From Campylobacter sp. RM16187 (GTDB lineage: Bacteria; Campylobacterota; Campylobacteria; Campylobacterales; Campylobacteraceae), in the NCBI RefSeq assembly GCF_025319965.1, contig NZ_CP012549.1:434001-498000 (forward strand): 64,000 nt of DNA, read 5' to 3'. The first letter of the stretch is position 1; each line of letters opens with the position of its first letter. The notes under the pieces were generated by a model. The model had not been told where the DNA came from, made no database searches, and worked only from the letters and a program-made list of their open reading frames with translations. Shown piece by piece: positions 23,893 through 33,370 of the stretch. Position numbers and translations under genes: made by a program.

Positions 23893-25668
23893 CTAACTTA
23901 AATTTTGACTTCTCTTTTTGCTCATTGCCTTAAATTCTTCCACATAACCAAGCGCGCCATCGATACACTCAAGCCAAAATTCACTTTTTTTGATATCTTT
24001 TTTAAAGTGCTTTTTGATGATATCATCGACACTCATTGAGCCGGTATCTCTTAAAAACGCTTTGTAAATTTCAAAGAAATTTGGCTCTTTAGCTCTAAAT
24101 TTTTCTATCAAAAACTGCGATAACAGATAGCCGACCGTGTAAGGGTAGTTATAGATGTATTGATCGGTTTTGTAAAAATGCAGCTTAAAGTATGGCAAAA
24201 ACTCTTCCGTATCTTGCGTGCTACCGGCATACCACTTTTGCCAAGCGTTTTTCATCATCTCGTTTGTCTCTTTTGGCGTTACTAAGCCGCTGCTTCTAGC
24301 TTTGATAAATTCGGTCTCAAAGCTATACCTAACAGGAATGTGAAGCATGAAATTTGCTGCTGATTTAAGCTCTTGCCAAAGGATATTAAAGAGCGAATTT
24401 TTATCGGCATTTTTCTTAAGATACTCTCTTAAAACCGCTTCGTTAAAAGTGCTTGCAACCTCGGCTAGGCTCATTGGAAATTCAGTTTGGATACTTGGCA
24501 TATCGCGCATTATCCAGTAGTGCCACGCATGACCAAGCTCGTGAGCTTGCTGTATCATGTGCGCCTCGGTGCCCATGTATGTAGAAAATACTCTAGCCTG
24601 CTTAAGCTCGTTAAATCTAGTATAAAACGCACCTGCAGCTTTGTTCTCTCTCGTGCTTGCCTCTATCCAGCGATTTTTAAGCATAAGATCTATAAAGCCT
24701 GAAATTTCTTCGCTAACTTCACTTAAAGCCGATTTTATCGTGGATATGGCTTGATGATACGGAATTTGTGCTTTAGCAGAAAACGGCGAAGGCGCAAGCA
24801 GATCGCACGCACTTATGCGTTCTTTGCCAAGATATGGCGCTCTTAAAGTTACCGCCTCTCTTATCTTGCTAACTCGCTTTTGGAGTGCCGAGTGCATCGC
24901 ATCTATCGCGTCGTGGCTGATTTTATTTTGCTCAAAACTCGGTAAGAATATATCGCATTTTGCCTCTTTAAATTTAGCCTGTCTAAATCCGTGCAGCATA
25001 TTTAAGGCATCCACGTAAATCGGCGCGTGCTTTTCGTAGTGTTTGCTAAGCTCATTAAAGACATTTTCGCGAAGCACGCTATCCGGAGAGCCCTTTAAAA
25101 TGCCTCCGCACTTTGCAAAGCTATAGTTTTTTACTTCGCCAAGGCTATCTTGTGCCTTGATATCGATGAGGTTGTTTAAATGCGTAAAAATCGCATAAAT
25201 CGGAGTAAAACTGCTTTGCTCAAGCTCGGCAAAAATTTCTTTGTTTTTTAAATTTTTACTCCGGCTGTTTTTTTGCTCTTTGTAGTAAAATTTCCAGTGC
25301 GAAAGCCCAAATTTTTCCCACTCATCCTCGCTTAACTCTTCAAATTTGGCTAGCATTGCTTGCTTTATAAGCTCTAGCTTTGAGAGCTGGCTTTGAATTT
25401 TTGCTTCTACGACGGCTACTCGCTCATCTTTTGTATTTTCGCTCATCTTGCAGCGACAAAACGCCTTTAAAGATGAGAGCTTATCAAAGCCCTCTTCATA
25501 AAGCGCGGCAAGCTCTTTAGCCGAAAATTTGCCGGTTTTAACTAAATCGCAAGCCTTACTCAGCACATCTTCAGCTCTTTTTAGCGAGCCGGTAAAATTC
25601 TCATGCTCAAAATCAACATAAGCATCATCAAAGCTCCATTGCGGAAGAGTTTGCGCCTCCATGACCAC
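23893..25668 (-). CDS. pepF: M3-family oligoendopeptidase F
   Basis: 591 residues, the usual length for PepF. The zinc motif HELGHAWHYW (HExxH) is at about residue 376 and the downstream EVASTFNEAVL supplies the third ligand. It cuts short peptides in the cytoplasm. The gene starts three bases after the DcuC-type carrier stops, so the two are one operon: a carrier plus an intracellular peptidase, next to a second peptide operon. Confidence 0.93.
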   Translation of the reverse strand: MVMEAQTLPQWSFDDAYVDFEHENFTGSLKRAEDVLSKACDLVKTGKFSAKELAALYEEGFDKLSSLKAFCRCKMSENTKDERVAVVEAKIQSQLSKLELIKQAMLAKFEELSEDEWEKFGLSHWKFYYKEQKNSRSKNLKNKEIFAELEQSSFTPIYAIFTHLNNLIDIKAQDSLGEVKNYSFAKCGGILKGSPDSVLRENVFNELSKHYEKHAPIYVDALNMLHGFRQAKFKEAKCDIFLPSFEQNKISHDAIDAMHSALQKRVSKIREAVTLRAPYLGKERISACDLLAPSPFSAKAQIPYHQAISTIKSALSEVSEEISGFIDLMLKNRWIEASTRENKAAGAFYTRFNELKQARVFSTYMGTEAHMIQQAHELGHAWHYWIMRDMPSIQTEFPMSLAEVASTFNEAVLREYLKKNADKNSLFNILWQELKSAANFMLHIPVRYSFETEFIKARSSGLVTPKETNEMMKNAWQKWYAGSTQDTEEFLPYFKLHFYKTDQYIYNYPYTVGYLLSQFLIEKFRAKEPNFFEIYKAFLRDTGSMSVDDIIKKHFKKDIKKSEFWLECIDGALGYVEEFKAMSKKRSQNLS

Positions 25669-25671
25669 TCC

Positions 25672-27060
25672 TTAAAGCACAAGTAGAAATACAAATATAT
25701 GATGGCTGATAAGTCCTAGTATCGCAGGGACCGAGCAGCGTTTCACGAGGCTTAGCGGGTTGCACTTAAGCATACCTGCGATGGCTACGACCACACCTGC
25801 GACAGGCGAGAGCGGACGCGCGATGGTTGAGGCTTGATGCATAGGAAGAACTAGCATCACCGAGCTTACGTTTAATTTGGTTGCGATTTGCGGTGCAAGC
25901 TCGACAAGAGGATAAAAGCTAGCTCCGTTTGAGCCTGCGATAATGGCGACCACGGTTGTGATGAGCACAAACACGACCGACATGCCAAATCCTCCAAGCC
26001 CAAGCGTATTTGCAAGACTTACAATGCTATCAAGCATGCCAAGGGATTTAAATCCTTGAGCAAAGACTCCTGCTGCGATGATGAGAGCAACCACTCCGCT
26101 TAAACTGCGCCCCATGGCTTGCAAAAAGACTTTTAGCCCCTCTGCTAGCGGCTCAAATTTAAATCCATGCCTGATAGTCTCAAAGCACATCGCGATGATG
26201 ACTGAGAGTAGGATGATGGCTGAGATGTTTAGTTTGATTGATTTGAGGCAGTATTCTGAAAAGACAACCACTAAAATCATCGGTAAAAACGGCAAAATCG
26301 CATAAATTTTAGGTGCGGTCGCAGTAGGTGGCTTTGTAGCTTCGTCAAATTCTATGCTCTCTCCGACATGCTCGCTGCATACCCAGCCCTCTTTTTTATC
26401 CAAGTATCTATTCCAAAAAACTAGCGCTATGCCGATAACGATAGAGGTTGGAAGCGCGGCCGGAATTTTGTACAAAAAGACATAATCAAGCAGCGAAAGC
26501 GAAGTGGCTTTAGCCGAAGCAGCGGTTGAAGCGCCTATGAGCACCATCGAAGCGGCACCTGACATGCAGCAGATCGAGCCTACTGTGAGTTTGTTTAACC
26601 CAAGCGAGATTAGGATAGGTCCAAGAAGCGCAAGGCAAAGCACGCCAAGACCTGCGGCACTTGTGATGACCATGCTTATGAGCTTTGCTATGGCAAATGC
26701 GACAAATATCATAAAATAGGGGCTTTTGATCTTTGATAGCCTTCCCGTGGTAAGCGAGACGAAAGCACTGTTTGCTCCGATATGCGTCATGTAAGTGGCA
26801 AAACCGACCATAAACATGATAAGAAGCCCAAGATCAGCCATGCGGTCTGAAAACATATAGCGGATGTACTCTACGATGTCTAGGTACTCGTTGCCCGTAG
26901 GCGTGGCCTTTTTAGGCATAAATTTGCCCGTTTGAAGAACTATAGAGCAAATAAGCATAAATACGCCCGATAAAAACAGCGTAAGCGGTGCGTATTTACC
27001 CTTGATAATCGCCCAACCGACGATAAATAGCACTGCCGAACCGATGATAACGCCAAGCAT
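25672..27060 (-). CDS. DcuC-type C4-dicarboxylate carrier
   Basis: 462 residues with about 12 membrane segments and the family's Gly/Ser-rich blocks (GAASMVLIGASTAASAKATS, AGSNGASFYPLVELAP, STIARPLSPVAGVVVA). DcuC proteins exchange or export succinate and related acids. With a peptidase directly downstream, an amino acid or peptide-like substrate is also possible. GGAG precedes the ATG. Confidence 0.88.
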   Translation of the reverse strand: MLGVIIGSAVLFIVGWAIIKGKYAPLTLFLSGVFMLICSIVLQTGKFMPKKATPTGNEYLDIVEYIRYMFSDRMADLGLLIMFMVGFATYMTHIGANSAFVSLTTGRLSKIKSPYFMIFVAFAIAKLISMVITSAAGLGVLCLALLGPILISLGLNKLTVGSICCMSGAASMVLIGASTAASAKATSLSLLDYVFLYKIPAALPTSIVIGIALVFWNRYLDKKEGWVCSEHVGESIEFDEATKPPTATAPKIYAILPFLPMILVVVFSEYCLKSIKLNISAIILLSVIIAMCFETIRHGFKFEPLAEGLKVFLQAMGRSLSGVVALIIAAGVFAQGFKSLGMLDSIVSLANTLGLGGFGMSVVFVLITTVVAIIAGSNGASFYPLVELAPQIATKLNVSSVMLVLPMHQASTIARPLSPVAGVVVAIAGMLKCNPLSLVKRCSVPAILGLISHHIFVFLLVL

Positions 27061-27474
27061 TTGATCTCCTTTTTGTGTGAATTTGTTTTAAGTTTTGAAT
27101 TGTAAAAACAGTGAATATTTTTTAAATTTATGTAGTCGGATAAAGATATGCCTGATATGGCTTTTAGTATCTCAAATCTCATTGTCTTTCTTATTTTTTA
27201 ATTCTATATATATTATTTAATAGTTATTAATATAGAATTTTTAATATTGAAATTTTATCTTGCTTTTGTTTTAAATTTAATTAAATTTAAAAAGCTAAAA
27301 TTAATATACTATATAAAAATTCTTTATTATAAGAAATTTGATTGTTCTATACTTTTTAAAATACTTTAAAAAGATAATAAAGGCTAATGGTATTTTTAAC
27401 GACAATAGTAAATTTATTAGAATTTATAACTTGATTTTGTATAATCATAAGACTAAATATAAAGGATTTGTATT
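27061..27474. other. AT-rich gap upstream of the DcuC-type gene
   Basis: About 410 bases without a convincing gene. The only structure seen is a nine-base inverted repeat (27200-27208 with 27231-27239, AATTCTATA), about 140 bases upstream of the carrier start, which could be an operator. The promoter of the carrier operon must lie here. Confidence 0.5.
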
Positions 27475-27567
27475 TTGACATCAATTATCTTGGCTACTTT
27501 TCTTATCGTTTTGACGATCGGCCTCATCTATGTTATCGCGTATGAAATGCACGATGAGGATTATTAG
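27475..27567 (+). CDS. Putative 30-residue single-pass membrane protein
   Basis: TTG start at 27475 with AAAGGA eight bases upstream. The product is one membrane segment (MTSIILATFLIVLTIGLIYV) with an acidic tail (EMHDEDY). The codon use and clear ribosome binding site favour a real gene. Such small proteins often accompany respiratory oxidases or transporters. It converges with the Sco gene, overlapping its stop by four bases. No family recognised. Confidence 0.5.
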   Translation: MTSIILATFLIVLTIGLIYVIAYEMHDEDY

Positions 27568-28109
27568 TTTTTTACCAGCTCTTTGATACTATCTCTTATA
27601 TTTTCTATCGTTAAATTTGAAACTTCACTTACCAACTTACCCTTTTTATCAAGCAGATATATAGACGAGCTGTGAGCTACGGAGTAGTCCATGGCTGATT
27701 TTTCAAGCCTTATCTTTTTGTATTTGGCTCCGTAGGTAGCGGTAACTTTTTTTAGATTATCCACTACTAAACCATATGAGTTCGGATAGAAGTATTTAGC
27801 GTATTCATCCATCGTCTCAGGCGTATCGCGCTCAGGATCAAGCGTGATAAAAAGCACTATGATATCATCTCTTTTAAGCTCGCCAAGCACGCTGCTAACG
27901 AGCCCAAGAGTAGCAGGGCAGACGTCAGGACAGGAGCCAAATCCAAAATAGATGATTTTGTACTTGCCATCAAAGCTTTTTAACGTCACATCGCCGTTTA
28001 TGCTCTTAGCGCTAAAGTTATAAACTCCGCCGTTTGCATATTTAAGCCCTAGAAAGACTCCGGCGGAAATTATCATGATAAACACGACGATCGAAGAAAA
28101 AAGCTTCAT
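27564..28109 (-). CDS. SCO1/SenC-family copper protein
   Basis: 181 residues, an N-terminal membrane anchor, then a thioredoxin fold with the copper motif GSCPDVCP and the distal His in VAHSSSIYL. Sco proteins deliver copper or reduce cysteines during cytochrome c oxidase assembly in the periplasm. It is third in an operon with an anchored protein of unknown function and a PCu(A)C-type copper chaperone, both upstream. Confidence 0.93.
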   Translation of the reverse strand: MKLFSSIVVFIMIISAGVFLGLKYANGGVYNFSAKSINGDVTLKSFDGKYKIIYFGFGSCPDVCPATLGLVSSVLGELKRDDIIVLFITLDPERDTPETMDEYAKYFYPNSYGLVVDNLKKVTATYGAKYKKIRLEKSAMDYSVAHSSSIYLLDKKGKLVSEVSNLTIENIRDSIKELVKN

Positions 28110-28118
28110 TTTGGCTCC

Positions 28119-28586
28119 TTATTGTTTTAGATCAAAGTCTATATAAAGCCCTGTTTTTTTGCCGCCGTCAAGCACTTCAAACCTATATCTCATAAGGCTT
28201 ATGACGCAAGCACTTAGCACGACATCGGCTTTGTATTCGTTATCTCTTTTTTCAAGCTTGGCTTTTATCACACCCATTTCCATATTTACGCCGTGAATTT
28301 CTAGACTCGGTTCTTTGAAATTTAGCTCATTAAGACCCTCTATCCACATGGAAACAGGCTGCATCACGTAAACCGGCCTTGGAGAGAGGCTGAAATTTAC
28401 GGTTTTGCCTTTAAATTTAACCGGACATGAAAAATTTGCGTTCATATCGCACTCAAGCGGAGTTAAATTCGTATCAACCTCTGCAAATTCGCTCTCTTGG
28501 CTTGATGACTTCTCGCTAAACACATAAAATCCGCCCGCGATAAAGGCTACGGCAAAGATAAGTGCGGCTATGATTTGTTTATTCAT
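28119..28586 (-). CDS. Membrane-anchored periplasmic protein, copper operon
   Basis: 155 residues. One N-terminal membrane segment (IIAALIFAVAFIAGGFYVF) and a beta-rich periplasmic domain with three Cys (LECDMN, FSCPVKF, LSACVISL) and several Met. I do not recognise a named family. It lies between PCu(A)C and Sco with gaps of one to nine bases, so a role in copper delivery or oxidase assembly is likely by context. Confidence 0.65.
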   Translation of the reverse strand: MNKQIIAALIFAVAFIAGGFYVFSEKSSSQESEFAEVDTNLTPLECDMNANFSCPVKFKGKTVNFSLSPRPVYVMQPVSMWIEGLNELNFKEPSLEIHGVNMEMGVIKAKLEKRDNEYKADVVLSACVISLMRYRFEVLDGGKKTGLYIDFDLKQ

Positions 28587-28587
28587 C

Positions 28588-29037
28588 TTAGTGCTTATGC
28601 ATGCTTTCTTTTTTCATGACCGGCTTAGCGACTACGTCTTTAAGTTCGATTTTTGAGCCGTTGTCAAATTCAAGCGTCACGTCTATCTTATCGCCTTCTT
28701 TAACAGGTGCAAATATATTCATAAACATCACGTGAAGCCCACCCGGTTTTAAGCTCACTTCGCTTTTAGCAGGAATTTCTATATCATCAACCTGAATCAT
28801 CTGCATCATGCCGTCTGCGTGCTTATGAGTGTGCAGCTCGGCTGTTTTTGAGATATTTGAGCTGGCTGCTATAAGCTTTACGGCTTTATCGGTATTATTT
28901 TTGATATCCATAAATGCAGCGCTATTTTTCACGTGCGGAGGAGTGGCTTTTGCAAAAGCGTTTGAAACCTCAATGTCTGCCGCATTTGCCGCGCAAAAAG
29001 TCGCAACTAAAGCCAAGGCTGATAACGTTTTTTTCAT
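28588..29037 (-). CDS. PCu(A)C copper chaperone
   Basis: 149 residues with a signal peptide (MKKTLSALALVATFCAANA). The copper-binding pattern H-M-x-M-x-H-x-M appears in ELHTHKHADGMMQM and GGLHVMFM. These periplasmic proteins pass Cu(I) to the Cu centre of oxidases, together with Sco. First gene of the copper operon. Confidence 0.92.
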   Translation of the reverse strand: MKKTLSALALVATFCAANAADIEVSNAFAKATPPHVKNSAAFMDIKNNTDKAVKLIAASSNISKTAELHTHKHADGMMQMIQVDDIEIPAKSEVSLKPGGLHVMFMNIFAPVKEGDKIDVTLEFDNGSKIELKDVVAKPVMKKESMHKH

Positions 29038-29158
29038 GTGTTTCCTTTTCTCAAAAATTTATTAACAAATATGAAATTATATCAGAAAATATATTTTTTC
29101 AAATTTAAACTCGCTGTGCTATAATTGGGCTTTTTATTATGACTTGATAGGGTTTTGT

Positions 29159-30064
29159 TTGAAAAAATTATTTATATATTGCATGCTAGCTGTTTTTGCC
29201 TTCGCAAACACTGAAAATTTAAAAGAGATTAGCTACTGGAAGGATAAATTTGTCGGCAAGGATCTGAAATTTGGCTACTATGAAGCAAAAACTACGATAA
29301 TAACTGTAAATAAATACACTAAAGATATGCGGACATTTTTTTACGAAGATGGCGTTTTGGCAGAGAAATTTACTCAAAATGTAATTACGGGCAAAAAGGG
29401 CGATAAGCAAAAAGAGGGCGATTTGAAAACCCCTGTTGGCTTATATGACATAACTAGCCGATTTACTCCGCCTGACCGCTACTACGGGCCGCTTGCGTTT
29501 GAGCTTTCGTATCCGAATTTGCTTGATAAAATTTCTAAAAAAACTGGCAGCGGTATCTGGATACACGGCTTTCCGATGGATGGTAGGCGCGATAATGAAG
29601 TTAGAACCAGAGGCTGCGTAGCGATGGATAACGATAGGCTTTTAAAATTCGGCAAGGTTATAGAAGATAACGGTTTGGTTCTTATAGACGAGAGGCATGA
29701 CACGCTTGCAAATGATGATGATATCGCTTTTGTGATGGCTTTTGTGTTTAAGTGGAAAAGCGCTTGGAGAAAAAACGACATAGATAAGTATCTGAAATTT
29801 TATTCTAAGGATTTTGTGCGGTTTGACGGGATGAACTTTGGCGAATTTGTCAAATTTAAAAAGAGAATTTTTGCCAAAAACGAGCAAAAAGAGATAAAAT
29901 TCTCAAATTTTGCAGTCACCCCATATCCAAATGAGCAAAATTTAAAAATTTATAGAGTCGTTTTTCATGAGGATTACAGCGCTCCTTCGCATAAATTTAG
30001 CGGTAAAAAAGAGCTTTACGTAAGGCTTGAAAGCGGCAAAGCAAAGATCATAACGGAGAGATAA
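29159..30064 (+). CDS. pgp2: Pgp2-like L,D-carboxypeptidase (YkuD domain)
   Basis: 301 residues. A signal peptide (MKKLFIYCMLAVFAFA) leads to a YkuD domain with the active site IWIHGFP and RTRGCVAMDN (catalytic His and Cys), then an NTF2-like C-terminal domain. In Campylobacter and Helicobacter (Csd6) this enzyme trims tetrapeptides of peptidoglycan to tripeptides and is needed for helical shape. I choose TTG 29159, which gives a normal signal peptide with AGGG seven bases before it, over TTG 29144. Confidence 0.9.
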   Translation: MKKLFIYCMLAVFAFANTENLKEISYWKDKFVGKDLKFGYYEAKTTIITVNKYTKDMRTFFYEDGVLAEKFTQNVITGKKGDKQKEGDLKTPVGLYDITSRFTPPDRYYGPLAFELSYPNLLDKISKKTGSGIWIHGFPMDGRRDNEVRTRGCVAMDNDRLLKFGKVIEDNGLVLIDERHDTLANDDDIAFVMAFVFKWKSAWRKNDIDKYLKFYSKDFVRFDGMNFGEFVKFKKRIFAKNEQKEIKFSNFAVTPYPNEQNLKIYRVVFHEDYSAPSHKFSGKKELYVRLESGKAKIITER

Positions 30065-30065
30065 T

Positions 30066-30308
30066 ATGCAAGAAAAAAGTGAAGTAGTAAAGTCTAAGAT
30101 AGAGGCGATTTTAAAAGCAAGAAGCGAGTTTTTTGCCGAGCTTGACGCTCAGGTGCCAAAGATAGAGGGCACTGATGTGTTTGATTTTAGCAAGTGCGAA
30201 AAGGGCGATTTAAAAGCCATATATGCGAAATTTTATGCTTATGACTACAGCGTGCGCAAGCTTTTACCTGATGTTTATGAAGCTTATGGTGTGAAATTTA
30301 ATGTCTGA
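30066..30308 (+). CDS. Small conserved-looking soluble protein
   Basis: 80 residues, helical and charged, no signal peptide. It starts one base after the Pgp2 stop and overlaps alanine racemase by eight bases, so it belongs to this cell-wall operon. Family and function unknown. Confidence 0.65.
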   Translation: MQEKSEVVKSKIEAILKARSEFFAELDAQVPKIEGTDVFDFSKCEKGDLKAIYAKFYAYDYSVRKLLPDVYEAYGVKFNV

Positions 30309-31311
30309 AATTTTATTAAATCGCGCTGCGTATCTAAATAACCTTTCTAAAATTTGCTCCAAAGCTGGCGGCAAAGAGCGCGTTATACTCGTTCTTAAGG
30401 ATAATGCCTACGGACACGGTGCAAAATTTATAGCAAAAGAGGCTAGTAAATTTGGGATCAAATTTACAGCGGTTAAAGATGAACGCGAAGCTAATGAGTT
30501 AGATGGTTTTTTTGATCAAATTCTAATACTTTCTCATTTGCCAAATGGAAACGAGAGCGATAGATTTATTTATGCGGTTAATGAGCTTTCGAATTTGCAA
30601 GCGTTTAAAAGTGGCACTAAAATTCATTTGGCTATAGATACTTTGATGCACAGAAATGGCATAATACTTGATGAAATCGAGGCTGCTTGCAGGATAGCTA
30701 AGCAAAATTCGCTTAAGATTTTAGGCGCATATACGCATTTTCGTTCTGCAGATGAGCTAAATAGTGATTATTTTGTGCAAAGAGAGAATTTTAAAATTGC
30801 AAAAGAAAAAATTCTAAAATATAGCGGACTAAATCAAGATGATCTGATTTTTCATTCGCATAATTCTGCCGGTCTTGAGAGGTTTAAAGAGCTTAAAAAC
30901 GAGTATATGAGAATCGGAATAGCTCAATATGGGTATGCTCAGTTTGATGATAGTTTAAATCTTGAGAGAGTAATGGAGCTTTGGGCCAATAGAATTAGCA
31001 GAAGGGAGCTCAAAAAGGGTCAATGCGTAGGATATGGAGCTAAATTTTGCGCAGATCGGAATATGGTAGTGGCAACTTATGATTTAGGCTATGCGGACGG
31101 ACTTTTAAGGTATGATGGAGAAGGAGAGCTAATCTTGCCAAATGGCAAAAAAATGCTTGGCAAGATGTCTATGGATAGCTTTAGCTGTGAAGACTCAGGA
31201 GATAAGATTTGTGTATTTGAGGATGCAAGAGAATTTGCCAAGTTTTTTAACACCATAGAGTATGATGTATTGTCCAAACTATCGCCAAATTTAAAAAGAA
31301 GATGGGTTTAG
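30301..31311 (+). CDS. alr: Alanine racemase
   Basis: 336 residues. The PLP lysine is in VLKDNAYGHGA near the N-terminus, and the C-terminal catalytic Tyr in CVGYGAKF. It converts L-Ala to D-Ala for peptidoglycan. Slightly shorter than the usual 350-370. It is co-transcribed with the L,D-carboxypeptidase. Confidence 0.92.
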   Translation: MSEILLNRAAYLNNLSKICSKAGGKERVILVLKDNAYGHGAKFIAKEASKFGIKFTAVKDEREANELDGFFDQILILSHLPNGNESDRFIYAVNELSNLQAFKSGTKIHLAIDTLMHRNGIILDEIEAACRIAKQNSLKILGAYTHFRSADELNSDYFVQRENFKIAKEKILKYSGLNQDDLIFHSHNSAGLERFKELKNEYMRIGIAQYGYAQFDDSLNLERVMELWANRISRRELKKGQCVGYGAKFCADRNMVVATYDLGYADGLLRYDGEGELILPNGKKMLGKMSMDSFSCEDSGDKICVFEDAREFAKFFNTIEYDVLSKLSPNLKRRWV

Positions 31312-31406
31312 ATATATAATATAGAATATAATACTACTTTTATAAAAAACTTTAATATCATAAATTGGTTATAATTGTCGGTTAAAAAGATAATCAAGAG
31401 GTTTAT

Positions 31407-32105
31407 ATGGATATAGAACATATTAAAACTAAAACCTACCCTATGACAGCCTTGTATGTAGAGGATGACGATGAAGTTAGAGTCCAAACTGCTAAAATTT
31501 TAAAACTATTTTTTAATAGTGTAGTAGAGTGTAATAATAGCTATGATGGGCTAAAAGAGTTTAAAAAACATAGTCCTGATATAGTTTTTACCGATATAAA
31601 TATGTCTGGTATAAACGGTCTTGAGATGCTTGAGACTATTAAAAATATCAATCCTGCTACAAAAAGCATCATATTTTCAGCGTATGACGATACTGCATAT
31701 TTTACTAAGGCCATCGAAATAGGTGTGGATGGTTATATTTTAAAGCCTTTTTTGATATCAGATCTGCTAAATGTTTTAGAAAAGATAATTAATTCCGATG
31801 ATATGAAACAAAAAAATTTAATTTGCTTAGACAACGGATTTGTATGGGATAGTGAGGGATTAAATTTGTTAAAAGATAATAGATCGATTAGACTTACCAA
31901 AAATGAAATTGAACTTCTTAAAATGCTTTTAAGCTGTAAAGAGAGGGTTGCAGCAAGCGAGGATATAGAAAATAGACTATTTAATGATGATATTTGCGAT
32001 AATAAGCGTATAAGAAATATCATATCTCGCTTTAATAAAAAAGTGGATTATCAACTGATAGAGAATATATACTCTCAAGGATATAAGATAAAATGCCAAT
32101 ACTAG
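31407..32105 (+). CDS. Response regulator, OmpR-like
   Basis: 232 residues. Receiver domain with acidic pair EDDDE, phospho-acceptor Asp in FTDINMSG and Lys in LKPF; then a winged-helix DNA-binding domain (SIRLTKNEIELLKMLL). It overlaps the kinase gene by 13 bases. Targets are unknown, but the next genes on the same strand are the membrane protein and MBL cluster. Confidence 0.9.
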   Translation: MDIEHIKTKTYPMTALYVEDDDEVRVQTAKILKLFFNSVVECNNSYDGLKEFKKHSPDIVFTDINMSGINGLEMLETIKNINPATKSIIFSAYDDTAYFTKAIEIGVDGYILKPFLISDLLNVLEKIINSDDMKQKNLICLDNGFVWDSEGLNLLKDNRSIRLTKNEIELLKMLLSCKERVAASEDIENRLFNDDICDNKRIRNIISRFNKKVDYQLIENIYSQGYKIKCQY

Positions 32106-33262
32106 ACATAGAGCAAAATTATGAGAGATTGGATAAGATATTTTTTAATTCCGGGGTTGGAATTTTTATAGTAGATAAGAATAGGAATATCTTAGAGTGC
32201 AATGAGACGTTTTGTAGAATTTTTGGATATGAATATAACGAGATAATAGGTAAGTCTGCAAGAGTAGTGCATGTAAGCGAGAAAAAATATCTTCATTTTG
32301 CGGAAATCGGTTTTAATAAAGTTAGAAAAAATCAGGCCTTATATCTAAACTATGAATTCAGACATAAGAGCGGAAAGACAATATGGCTTAGAATTTCAGG
32401 AGACTCTATAACTAGCAAAAAAGAAGTTTTGTGGATAGTGGTTGATATTACGGAGCAAGTTTTGGTTGAGAAAAAACTAAAAGAGAGTAAATTAAAGATA
32501 AAGCGCCTTAATAAGACACTAAATTGCGAAGTTGAAAATCAACTAAGGGTCATTAGGCAGCAAGATGAACAGCTGCAGTATCAATCGAGGTTAGTTCAGA
32601 TGGGAGAGATGCTAAATATGATAGCTCATCAATGGAGACAGCCACTATCTGCTATTTCCGCGACCACGTCTTTTTTATCCGCGAGTTTGATGCTTGATAG
32701 TTTTAAAAAAGATGAGTTTTTGGGCGAGATTGGAAAGATAGAGGAGTATGCCAAGCATCTATCAAATACTATCGATGATTTTAGAAATTTTTTTAAACCT
32801 ACAAAAGCGAAAGAGACTACTACTCTAGAAGAGCTTTCAAACATGGCAATAAATATGGTAAAAGCTATTTTGTATACGCATAAAATTAAAATCTATACAA
32901 ATTATAAGTGCGATAAACCGATAATGACGTATAAAAACGAAGTGGCGCAAGTTATTTTAAATCTTATTAAAAATTCTCAAGATGCGCTTCTGGAAAGAAA
33001 GATAGAAAACCCTATAATTGAGATTACAACATGCCGAGATAAAGATTTTTTTTGCCTTGGTATAAAGGATAATGCAGGAGGTGTGAACGAAGAGATAATA
33101 GATAAAATTTTTGATCTCTATTTTTCTACTAAAAACGATAAAAACGGCACCGGACTTGGTCTATATATGTCAAGAATTATTATAGAAGATCACTGCAAAG
33201 GAAAGCTTGAAGTGCAAAATTTAAAAGATGGAGCACTTTTTACAATAAAACTTCCTAAATAG
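32093..33262 (+). CDS. PAS-domain sensor histidine kinase
   Basis: 389 residues, no membrane segment, so a cytosolic sensor. A PAS domain with PAC tail (residues about 8-125) is followed by a coiled linker, the phospho-accepting His in MIAHQWRQPLSA, the N box ILNLIKNSQDAL and the G boxes DNAGGV and GTGLGLYMS. It pairs with the preceding regulator. Confidence 0.92.
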   Translation: MPILDIEQNYERLDKIFFNSGVGIFIVDKNRNILECNETFCRIFGYEYNEIIGKSARVVHVSEKKYLHFAEIGFNKVRKNQALYLNYEFRHKSGKTIWLRISGDSITSKKEVLWIVVDITEQVLVEKKLKESKLKIKRLNKTLNCEVENQLRVIRQQDEQLQYQSRLVQMGEMLNMIAHQWRQPLSAISATTSFLSASLMLDSFKKDEFLGEIGKIEEYAKHLSNTIDDFRNFFKPTKAKETTTLEELSNMAINMVKAILYTHKIKIYTNYKCDKPIMTYKNEVAQVILNLIKNSQDALLERKIENPIIEITTCRDKDFFCLGIKDNAGGVNEEIIDKIFDLYFSTKNDKNGTGLGLYMSRIIIEDHCKGKLEVQNLKDGALFTIKLPK

Positions 33263-33370
33263 AAACTCTTTTGAGACAATCTTAAAATTTAAGCCTACGC
33301 ACTAAGACAAATCCGATACACTCTTTCCCTATAATGCCTTATGTAAAGAAATCACATTAGGAGGTGAGTA

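Noticed and set aside
29482-29887. Minus-strand ORFs opposite the Pgp2-like gene
   Set aside because: They lie opposite the YkuD active-site region of a convincing gene and have no start signals.
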